From Thermodesulfovibrio sp. (lineage in GTDB: Bacteria > Nitrospirota > Thermodesulfovibrionia > Thermodesulfovibrionales > JdFR-85), in the NCBI GenBank assembly GCA_027050975.1, contig JALUAR010000046.1, positions 1-5,947 on the forward strand: DNA of 5,947 nt, written 5' to 3'. The notes under the pieces were generated by a model. The model made no database searches. It worked only from the letters and a program-made list of their open reading frames with translations, and was not told the DNA's origin. The translations under genes and the position numbers were made by a program. This document shows positions 1-5,629 of the stretch, in pieces; positions within the stretch are counted from its first letter, which is position 1; the number at the start of each line of letters is the position of its first letter.

Positions 1-140
1 GAGTAGATAAAAGAGAAAGCAGAAGTTTGCTTTACACCAAATATTTTTTTGCTGGTCCCATTTTCTTGATATCTGCTTTTATGTTGCCTGTATTCAATAA
101 AAAAGGCTATCAAATATATTTTCAGGCTAAAGTAGAATAA
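1..140 (+). CDS. C-terminal end of an upstream gene (5' truncated by window edge), possibly a methyltransferase or membrane protein
   Basis: Reading from base 3, 45 codons are open from the left edge to a TAA at 138-140; the other two forward frames hit stops within the first seven bases. The visible peptide has a basic start, a hydrophobic stretch (about residues 15-31, including FFAGPILFLISAFMLPVF) and the end NKKGYQIYFQAKVE. A final strand such as QIYFQAK resembles the last beta-strand of class I SAM methyltransferases, some of which have a similar hydrophobic insertion before it. That is a weak resemblance, and a membrane protein tail is equally possible. Support for a real gene is the open frame to the edge and the fact that its stop lies three bases before the Shine-Dalgarno of the next gene, a usual operon layout. 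Function is not assigned. Confidence 0.62.
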   Translation, partial: VDKRESRSLLYTKYFFAGPIFLISAFMLPVFNKKGYQIYFQAKVE

Positions 141-142
141 AC

Positions 143-149
143 AGGAGGT
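143..149 (+). promoter_or_regulatory. Ribosome binding site of the methyltransferase gene
   Basis: AGGAGGT is a near-perfect Shine-Dalgarno sequence ending four bases before the ATG at 154. It is the strongest such site in the window, fixes the start codon, and lies just after the stop of the upstream gene. Confidence 0.85.
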
Positions 150-153
150 TAGA

Positions 154-1107
154 ATGAAAGCAAAATTACTTAAATATTTAGTCTGTCCAGCATGTAAACA
201 ACAATTGAATCTCAGCTCAAGTTGTGTGAAAAAGGACAATGAGATAATTGAGGGATTATTAGAATGTGAAAATTGTGCAAATAAGTATAAAATAACTAAT
301 TCAATTCCCAGGTTTGTTAATACAGACAACTATGTAGATACATTCAGTTTAGAGTGGAATAGATTCTATGATGTTCAAATGGACATTCTTAATAATACAG
401 ATGAATCAGAAAGGACCTTCAGGTGGAAGACAGGATGGAGACCGGAGGATTTAAAAGGTAAATTAGTATTAGATGTTGGCATTGGCGCTGGCAGGTTTGC
501 TGATGTAGTTTCTCGTTGGGGAGCAGAGGTGGTCGGGATTGACCTGAGTTTTGCAGTGGATGCGGCTTACAAAAATATAGGTAACAGAGAAAATGTACAT
601 ATCCTTCAGGCTGATCTATTCAATCTGCCCTTCCTGCCAGAGACATTTGAGTATATGTACTCAATAGGGGTCCTGCATCACACTCCAGACACTAAAAAGG
701 CCTTTATGGCGGTAGTTCCATACCTAAGAAAGGGGGGAGAGTTTGCTGTTTTTATATATGGAAAGGGATATCATCATTATTTTAGTGACATCTGGCGAAA
801 GGTTACTACTAAATTACCGTTAAGGTTGATGTACTATCTCTCGGCGATTGCAATTCCTCTGTACTATGTGCACAAGATCCCTTTTTTTGGCAAAATAGCC
901 CAGGCGATTTTACCTACAGCCAACTGGCCTAATTGGCGCTGGCGCTGGTTAGACACATTTGACTGGTATACTCCTAAATATCAATGGAAACACACCTGGC
1001 CAGAGATTTTCAAATGGTTTAAAGAGGCTGGTTTTACAGATATAGAGCTGTTTGAAGAAGATCTGAGCGGTTTAAGTCAGATTTGTATGAGAGGACGGAA
1101 GAAATGA
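154..1107 (+). CDS. Class I SAM-dependent methyltransferase with N-terminal Trm112-like zinc ribbon
   Basis: The 317-residue protein is predicted to transfer a methyl group from S-adenosylmethionine to an unknown acceptor, probably a sugar or lipid-linked glycan intermediate given its neighbours. Residues 1-54 form a Trm112-like zinc ribbon: CPAC at 11-14 and CENC at 38-41 supply four cysteine ligands, followed by the typical YKITNSIPRF. The Rossmann methyltransferase domain follows: motif I LDVGIGAGRF at 106-115, the acidic ribose-binding D130 in VVGIDLS, D154 after beta-3, and the motif IV region SIGVLHHTPD at 170-179, typical of the Methyltransf_11 type. The C-terminal part has a hydrophobic stretch (about 225-250) and a tryptophan-rich segment (258-288), then ends near GFTDIELFEED. 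The start is fixed by the strong ribosome binding site. The stop overlaps the next start as ATGA, implying translational coupling. GC content is low compared with genes further right. The substrate cannot be read from the sequence. Confidence 0.9.
   Translation: MKAKLLKYLVCPACKQQLNLSSSCVKKDNEIIEGLLECENCANKYKITNSIPRFVNTDNYVDTFSLEWNRFYDVQMDILNNTDESERTFRWKTGWRPEDLKGKLVLDVGIGAGRFADVVSRWGAEVVGIDLSFAVDAAYKNIGNRENVHILQADLFNLPFLPETFEYMYSIGVLHHTPDTKKAFMAVVPYLRKGGEFAVFIYGKGYHHYFSDIWRKVTTKLPLRLMYYLSAIAIPLYYVHKIPFFGKIAQAILPTANWPNWRWRWLDTFDWYTPKYQWKHTWPEIFKWFKEAGFTDIELFEEDLSGLSQICMRGRKK
1089..1095 (+). promoter_or_regulatory. Ribosome binding site of the first glycosyltransferase, inside the methyltransferase 3' end
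   Basis: GAGAGGA lies eight bases before ATG 1104. This spacing supports 1104 as the true start over the in-frame TTG at 1083, which would add seven residues (MYERTEE) not expected before the GT4 first strand MKKVMFVVPT. Confidence 0.6.
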
Positions 1108-2225
1108 AAAAAGTTATGTTTGTTGTTCCCACCCTTTCTGGAGGAGGAGCAGAAAGGGTTGTTCTTTACCTGTTAAAGTTTATTGATCGGAAAAAATATA
1201 TACCAGAGTTAGTTGTCTTTGAAAAAAAGGGAGAGTTTTTCCAGGACTTACCCACAGATGTAAGAGTGCATTCTTTAAAAAAAAGAATAAGCAGACTCTT
1301 TGGCCTTCAGTGGCTGGTGTCCTTAGAGCTTGCGAGATTATTTAAAAAAGAAAGACCAGATATTGTAATAAGTTTCATGTGGTATACAAATTTTGTAACT
1401 TTAATTGCAGGATTTTGTAGTTATAGCTACAAACCTAATATCATTGTGAGTGAAAGATATAGTATAAGTAAGTCCTTAGAAGGGAGGCTTGTTGAGTGGA
1501 TGAGAAAGAAAGTTATAAAATTTTTATATCCGAAAGCAAAGAGGATTATAGCAAACTCAAGAGGCTTACAAGAAGAGTTAATAAACTTCTGTCATCTGCC
1601 AGAAGAGAAAATTATCACCATTTATAACCCAGCAGATATTGATTATATCAGGACTTTGAGTGCAGTAGATGTAGAAGAGGATATTTTTAGTGAAGAGACC
1701 CCTATTGTACTGGCCATAGGTAGATTAACCTCTCAGAAAGGATTTGATTATTTGATTAAGGCGATTCATATTGTAAACTTGGAGGGGTTAAAAACTTATC
1801 TCGTCCTGCTGGGGCAAGGAAAGGAAGAAAAAAAACTAAAAAAACTTGTTTCACAGCTTCAGATAGAAGACAGGGTCTTCTTATTAGGTTTTCAGAGCAA
1901 CCCCTATAAGTACCTCGCCAGAGCCACAGTTTTTGTTCTTTCTTCCCTATATGAGGGATTCCCTAACGTGCTCCTTGAGGCGATGGCATTGGGTGTTCCA
2001 TCTGTTGCTACAAGATGTCCCACAGGCCCGGATGAATTGATTACAGATGGAGTGGACGGCCTTTTAGTGCCTCCGGCAGATGCAGAGGCATTGGCAGAGG
2101 CCATAAAGAGGCTTCTGTCAGATAAGTCACTGCGGAAGGCTCTTGGTGCAAAGGCGCGGAAGCGGGCTGAGGAGTTTGAGGTAAAGAAGATTGTGAGAGA
2201 ATACGAAAGGGTGATTGAGTCGTAA
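1104..2225 (+). CDS. GT4-family glycosyltransferase (GT-B fold)
   Basis: A 373-residue retaining glycosyltransferase, predicted to transfer a sugar from a nucleotide-sugar donor to a lipid-linked or growing glycan on the cytoplasmic membrane face. The N-terminal domain opens with KKVMFVVPTLSGGGAERVV, whose glycine-rich loop (G13-G15, E17, R18) is the usual GT-B acceptor/donor-cleft loop. Further on, SERYSIS and the linker IYNPADIDYI are typical of GT4 enzymes. In the C-terminal domain, GRLTSQKGF (206-214) supplies the conserved Arg207 and Lys212 that contact donor phosphates. The E-x7-E signature is E284 and E292 in YEGFPNVLLEAMALG, followed by CPTGPDELITDGVDGLLVPP. Length is normal and nothing is truncated. 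It overlaps the methyltransferase stop by four bases and ends 17 bases before asnB. Base composition changes from about 30% GC before base 1800 to above 50% after 1980, so the gene itself may be a recombinant. Donor and linkage are unknown; PglH/PglJ-like N-acetylgalactosaminyltransferases are relatives by motif only. Confidence 0.9.
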   Translation: MKKVMFVVPTLSGGGAERVVLYLLKFIDRKKYIPELVVFEKKGEFFQDLPTDVRVHSLKKRISRLFGLQWLVSLELARLFKKERPDIVISFMWYTNFVTLIAGFCSYSYKPNIIVSERYSISKSLEGRLVEWMRKKVIKFLYPKAKRIIANSRGLQEELINFCHLPEEKIITIYNPADIDYIRTLSAVDVEEDIFSEETPIVLAIGRLTSQKGFDYLIKAIHIVNLEGLKTYLVLLGQGKEEKKLKKLVSQLQIEDRVFLLGFQSNPYKYLARATVFVLSSLYEGFPNVLLEAMALGVPSVATRCPTGPDELITDGVDGLLVPPADAEALAEAIKRLLSDKSLRKALGAKARKRAEEFEVKKIVREYERVIES

Positions 2226-2242
2226 TTCTTTAGATAGAGATT

Positions 2243-4162
2243 ATGTGCGGTATCTGTGGAAAAATAAGTTTGAGCAATGAACCTGTTGATGAACCTCTCA
2301 TCAGAAGAATGACCTCTACACTCACTCACCGCGGTCCTGATGATGAGGGCTATTATATAAAAAATCTTCCCTCCGGGCTGTCAGTAGGACTTGGTCACAG
2401 GAGGCTCTCAATAATTGACCTCTCCGAGCATGCCCGCCAGCCCATGTCTAATGAGGATGGAACGGTCTGGATTGTATATAACGGCGAGATATACAACTTT
2501 CCTGAATTGAGAAGGGAACTGATAGGCAAAGGACATATCTTCAGATCACAAAGCGATACAGAGACAATAATACATCTTTATGAGGAGTATGGAGTTGATT
2601 GTGTTAAGTACTTACGAGGTATGTTTGCCTTTGCTATATGGGACGAAAAGGAGAGGTTGCTCTTTCTTGCAAGAGACAGAGTGGGCAAGAAGCCGCTGTT
2701 TTATTATCACGATGATGGCTGTTTTATTTTTGGCTCAGAGATTAAGGCAATTCTTCAGGACCCAACGGTTGAGAGAATGCCTGACCTCATTGCCATACAC
2801 CACTATCTGACATATCAGAGTGTCCCTTCTCCGTGGTCCGCCTTTGAAGGAATAAAAAAACTTCCACCTGCCCATTATTTGATTTACAGAGATGGAGAGA
2901 TTACTATTAAGAAATACTGGAAGCTCTCTTATATCCCGAAATTTCCATCCTCTACAGAAGAAGAAAAAAGAACTCTCAAAGAGCAGTTAAGGGAAAGGCT
3001 CAAAGAGGCCGTGAGGATAAGGCTCATAAGTGATGTCCCCTTGGGGGCCTTCTTAAGCGGAGGTATTGATTCCTCTGTGGTGGTGGCCCTGATGAGTGAG
3101 GTGACGAAAGAACCTGTTAGGACATTTTCTATAGGTTTTTATGAAGAGGATTACGACGAACTGCGCTACGCAAGGGCAGTGGCAGAAAGGTTCAAGACTG
3201 AGCACACCGAATTTAAAGTAAAGCCAGATGCCCTTGAGGTATTACCCAAAATAGTATGGCACTACAACGAGCCCTTTGCAGACCCCTCGGCGATTCCTAC
3301 CTACTATGTCTCAAAACTGGCCCGTGAGCATGTCACTGTGGTGCTGAACGGCGACGGTGGAGATGAAAACTTTGCAGGCTACGATCGCTACAGGGCAGGT
3401 CTGTTCGCCCAAAGGTTTGATCTTCTGCCTCAAGGGATAAGAAGGATTCTTTTTGGAACCCTGAGTAAACTGCTACCTGCAACCTCCAATCCAAATGGCC
3501 TTCTCTGGAAGGCCAAACAATTTAGTCAGGTCCTTTCAATGAGCCCTGCACTCAGGAATGCCCTCTGGCTTTGCCATTTCAATAATTACATGAAAGACAG
3601 CCTCTACACAGAGTTTTTCAAACATCTTACAAGGGATTACGATTCATTTGAGATAATTCTTGAAAAGTATCGCCAGGCAGAGGCCAACGAATTCCTCGAC
3701 AGGCTTCTGGCTACTGATGTGACTCTTTATCTGCCAGACACATTGCTGGTTAAGGTAGACATAGCCTCGATGGCTCATTCTCTTGAAGCAAGGTCTCCCC
3801 TGCTGGATCACGAACTGATGGAGTTTGTGGCGCGACTTCCTGTACAGATGAAACTTAAAGGAAACACCACCAAGGCTGTGCTTAAAGAACTATTTAAAGA
3901 CACATTGCCGAAAGAGGTTATAGAAAGAAGCAAAATGGGCTTTGGGGTGCCTCTTGAGCACTGGTTCAGAAATGAACTCAGAGAGATGGTTTATGACCTG
4001 CTGCTTGACAGAAGAAGCATCGAGCGAGCGTATTTTAGGAAGGAGTTTATACAGAAGATGCTGGATGAGCATGTTGCAGGCAGATGGAACTGGCAGTATC
4101 AGATATATAACCTTCTCATGCTTGAACTGTGGCATAGGGAGTTTATTGATAATAGCTCGTAA
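2243..4162 (+). CDS. asnB: AsnB-type glutamine-dependent amidotransferase/asparagine synthetase
   Basis: The 639-residue protein has the two-domain layout of glutamine-hydrolysing asparagine synthetase. The N-terminal Ntn (class II) glutaminase starts MCGICGKISL, so Cys2 becomes the catalytic N-terminal nucleophile after Met removal. The glutamine pocket is visible as R54 (HRRLS), N80 and E82 (YNGEIYN) and D105 (SDTE). RDRVGKKPLFY and FGSEIKAIL lead into the synthetase domain, where SGGIDSS (272-278) is the ATP pyrophosphatase P-loop and NGDGGDE (369-375) lines the acyl-AMP site. EARSPLLDHELMEF and KMGFGVPL near the C-terminus are typical family blocks. All catalytic residues are present. Family members convert aspartate to asparagine, but those in polysaccharide loci (for example WbpS of Pseudomonas O-antigen clusters) are thought to amidate uronic acids, and placement between two glycosyltransferases favours such a role here by inference. 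The start follows from the required Cys2; the ribosome binding site is weak (GAGA at 2237-2240), so translation may depend on the gene upstream. Confidence 0.93.
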   Translation: MCGICGKISLSNEPVDEPLIRRMTSTLTHRGPDDEGYYIKNLPSGLSVGLGHRRLSIIDLSEHARQPMSNEDGTVWIVYNGEIYNFPELRRELIGKGHIFRSQSDTETIIHLYEEYGVDCVKYLRGMFAFAIWDEKERLLFLARDRVGKKPLFYYHDDGCFIFGSEIKAILQDPTVERMPDLIAIHHYLTYQSVPSPWSAFEGIKKLPPAHYLIYRDGEITIKKYWKLSYIPKFPSSTEEEKRTLKEQLRERLKEAVRIRLISDVPLGAFLSGGIDSSVVVALMSEVTKEPVRTFSIGFYEEDYDELRYARAVAERFKTEHTEFKVKPDALEVLPKIVWHYNEPFADPSAIPTYYVSKLAREHVTVVLNGDGGDENFAGYDRYRAGLFAQRFDLLPQGIRRILFGTLSKLLPATSNPNGLLWKAKQFSQVLSMSPALRNALWLCHFNNYMKDSLYTEFFKHLTRDYDSFEIILEKYRQAEANEFLDRLLATDVTLYLPDTLLVKVDIASMAHSLEARSPLLDHELMEFVARLPVQMKLKGNTTKAVLKELFKDTLPKEVIERSKMGFGVPLEHWFRNELREMVYDLLLDRRSIERAYFRKEFIQKMLDEHVAGRWNWQYQIYNLLMLELWHREFIDNSS

Positions 4163-4215
4163 TCGGGAGGATGCTAACAAGCCTTGCTAACACAATCAAA
4201 GAATCCCTATAAACC

Positions 4216-4264
4216 ACGAACTACGAGCTACGAACTATGAACTATGAACCATGAACCACGAACT
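4216..4264 (+). repeat. Tandem heptanucleotide array, seven units of AYGAACY, spanning a gene start
   Basis: Seven consecutive 7-bp units can be read: ACGAACT, ACGAGCT, ACGAACT, ATGAACT, ATGAACC, ATGAACC, ACGAACT. All fit AYGAACY except for one base in the second. The array begins about 53 bases after the asnB stop and runs 21 bases into the following glycosyltransferase, supplying its ATG (first base of unit 5) and first seven codons. Because 7 is not a multiple of 3, the three ATG-bearing units (4237, 4244, 4251) are each in a different frame; only 4244 is open, the other two stopping after five codons. Confidence 0.9.
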
Positions 4265-5494
4265 ATAAAAGTTTGTGTTGTTTCTCCACTGTATCATCCT
4301 TCCCTTGGAGGACTTGGGCGGCAGGCGCAGTTGCTTACAGAACGGCTTGCAGATGAGGGAGTGGATGTCTTTGTTATAGCCCGGAGAATGAAGGGAATGC
4401 CTCCAGCAGAGTTTAGCCCGAAGGTGAGGGTTTACAGGGCATGGTCAATAAGACCTGATGTCTATTATATCCCAAAGGTTAATCTCTTGAACCTCCTGAT
4501 CTCTTTAAGCTTCAGTGTAAGCTGTGCCTTTATACTGTTCAGAAAGAGGCACAGGTATGATATAGTCCACTTTCACGGTGCCAGTCTGCCGCTCATTATA
4601 AATCTGCCCATGCTTAAGATATTAGGGAAAAAGGTTATTGCCAAGGTTGCGGCTGCAAAGCTCGGTACCGAGGCTGGATCTTTAAAGGGCCGATACCTTG
4701 GTCTTGGTAGTCTCCTTGCAAGGCTTTTAAGGGGAGTGGATGCCTTTATAGCCACTACCTCCGAAATAGAGGATGGACTGCTAAATGATGGTATTCCAGG
4801 AGAAAAAATAAAACGAATAACAAACTTTATAGATACAGGGATCTTTCATCCCGTTGACCCAGAGGAAAAGAAGAGAATAAAGGTCTCTCTCGGATTTGAC
4901 TCCGATGAGGTGTTAGTAACATTTAGCGGAAGATTCGTCAGGAGAAAGGGGATTGATTACCTGCTTCAGGCATGGAAGAAGATAGTAGGTGAGTTTGGCA
5001 GTGCCAGACTGTTGCTGCTCGGTGAAGGCCCTTTGCTTGAGGAGATGGAAAGGATGGCTGAGGATCTGGGAATAACAGATAAAGTTGTCTTTTATGGTCA
5101 TGTGAACAATGTTGTCGATTTCCTCCATGCAACGGATATATTTGTGTTGCCTTCCCTGCAGGAAGGGATGCCGAATTCCCTTCTTGAGGCAATGGCCTGC
5201 GGCCTGCCAGTGGTGGCTACAAGGATAGGCGGGGTGGTAGATATTATAGATGACGAAAGAGATGGTATACTGGTTGAGCCAGGCGACTCCGGAGGACTTG
5301 CAGAAGGCATAGCCCGGCTTTTAAGGGAGAATGCGTTGGCAGATCGTATTGCACGGAATGCATACGATAAGATAAGAACCATGTATAGCCTTGACAGTAT
5401 TGCTCCCAGGTACATAGAGCTTTACAATGTCCTTTGCCGAAAGCCCCGACACCACCACCCCAAAAAGTCTACGACTTTTTGGGGACCCCGATAG
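4244..5494 (+). CDS. GT4-family glycosyltransferase (GT-B fold) with repeat-derived N-terminus and palindrome-derived C-terminus
   Basis: A 416-residue retaining glycosyltransferase, expected to add a sugar to the same glycan as its neighbour. The recognisable domain starts at about residue 8 with IKVCVVSPLYHPSLGGLGRQA, containing the glycine-rich loop G22-G25. A hydrophobic stretch near 79-99 (NLLNLLISLSFSVSCAFILF) may dock the enzyme on the membrane. The C-terminal domain has GRFVRRKG (229-236) with phosphate-contacting R230 and K235, and the E-x7-E signature E307/E315 in QEGMPNSLLEAMACG, followed by TRIGGVVDIIDDERDGILVEPGD. Both ends are odd: residues 1-7 (MNHEPRT) come from the heptamer array, and about residues 405-414 come from a palindrome, so the family-like core is roughly 8-403. 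No Shine-Dalgarno precedes ATG 4244, and no other in-frame ATG lies near the conserved first strand. True initiation could therefore be leaderless, coupled, or at an unusual codon. Sugar specificity is unknown. Confidence 0.88.
   Translation: MNHEPRTIKVCVVSPLYHPSLGGLGRQAQLLTERLADEGVDVFVIARRMKGMPPAEFSPKVRVYRAWSIRPDVYYIPKVNLLNLLISLSFSVSCAFILFRKRHRYDIVHFHGASLPLIINLPMLKILGKKVIAKVAAAKLGTEAGSLKGRYLGLGSLLARLLRGVDAFIATTSEIEDGLLNDGIPGEKIKRITNFIDTGIFHPVDPEEKKRIKVSLGFDSDEVLVTFSGRFVRRKGIDYLLQAWKKIVGEFGSARLLLLGEGPLLEEMERMAEDLGITDKVVFYGHVNNVVDFLHATDIFVLPSLQEGMPNSLLEAMACGLPVVATRIGGVVDIIDDERDGILVEPGDSGGLAEGIARLLRENALADRIARNAYDKIRTMYSLDSIAPRYIELYNVLCRKPRHHHPKKSTTFWGPR
5458..5484. repeat. Perfect palindrome (12-bp arms, 3-base loop) overlapping the glycosyltransferase 3' end
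   Basis: The left arm CCCCAAAAAGTC (5458-5469) and right arm GACTTTTTGGGG (5473-5484) are exact reverse complements around TAC. The element lies inside the last codons of the glycosyltransferase and ends eight bases before its TAG. A second short dyad, GGGG-A-CCCC (5481-5489), shares the right arm and could compete with it. No T-run follows on either strand, so a standard intrinsic terminator is not supported. A mobile or REP-like palindromic repeat, or an mRNA-stabilising 3' hairpin, fits better. Confidence 0.75.
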
Positions 5495-5550
5495 TTGGCG
5501 ATGAAGGCAAGAAATGTAATAAAAATAATAAAAATTAGATCGTCATTGCA

Positions 5551-5586
5551 TTGGCAAGCACTGACCTTGGACGGGGTGCTTGACAA
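5551..5586. repeat. Imperfect inverted repeat (10 of 11 pairs, 14-base loop) upstream of the sulfotransferase
   Basis: TTGGCAAGCAC (5551-5561) pairs with GTGCTTGACAA (5576-5586) with one G/A mismatch and a 14-base loop. It sits in the middle of the 135-base gap between the glycosyltransferase and the sulfotransferase. The right arm contains a TTGACA box, so it could be an operator or an RNA hairpin. No T-tract follows, so terminator function is unlikely. Confidence 0.5.
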
Positions 5587-5608
5587 AAGCCTGTTGTCGT
5601 ATTAAAAA
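5580..5608 (+). promoter_or_regulatory. Possible sigma-70-type promoter for the sulfotransferase gene
   Basis: A consensus -35 box TTGACA occupies 5580-5585. The -10 is poor: TTAAAA at 5602-5607 (16-base spacing) or TAAAAA at 5603-5608 (17-base spacing). Start of transcription would then fall about 10-15 bases before the likely start codon at 5630. The gap here is longer than any other in the window, which supports a separate promoter. The weak -10 keeps confidence low. Confidence 0.3.
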
Positions 5609-5629
5609 ACTATTACGGATGTGAAGACA

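Noticed and set aside
1904..2329. A 141-codon minus-strand open frame over the first glycosyltransferase and asnB start
   Set aside because: It is antisense to conserved E-x7-E and glutaminase coding sequence, is low-complexity (Ser/Ala-rich) and shows no domain. It is a shadow of the real genes.
4173..4192. Direct repeat GCTAACA twice, 13 bases apart, after asnB
   Set aside because: Seven-base matches in a short AT-rich gap are expected by chance, and there is no insertion element or target-site context.
4171..4212. A 13-codon open frame directly after GGGAGG (4165-4170) downstream of asnB, a possible leader peptide
   Set aside because: The ribosome-site-like sequence abuts the ATG with no spacing, the peptide is tiny, and it ends before the heptamer array without coupling to the glycosyltransferase.
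5098..5415. A 105-codon minus-strand open frame within the second glycosyltransferase
   Set aside because: It is antisense to the conserved GT4 donor-binding region, and its peptide resembles other antisense readings of the same motif. No independent evidence supports it.
5458..5489. Intrinsic terminator at the end of the second glycosyltransferase
   Set aside because: The hairpin is strong, but neither strand has a T-run after it, and it lies upstream of the stop codon. Termination here would remove the end of the message.
5551..5585. Sigma-54 promoter suggested by TTGGCA
   Set aside because: No GC pair lies at the required ten-base distance from the GG, so the -24/-12 pattern is not met.
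5501..5605. A 34-residue open frame starting MKARNVIKIIKIRS, in frame with the preceding glycosyltransferase stop
   Set aside because: It has no clear ribosome binding site, overlaps the inverted repeat and candidate promoter, and its sequence suggests no known family. Readthrough of the TAG at 5492-5494 would be needed to join it to the glycosyltransferase, with no evidence for that.
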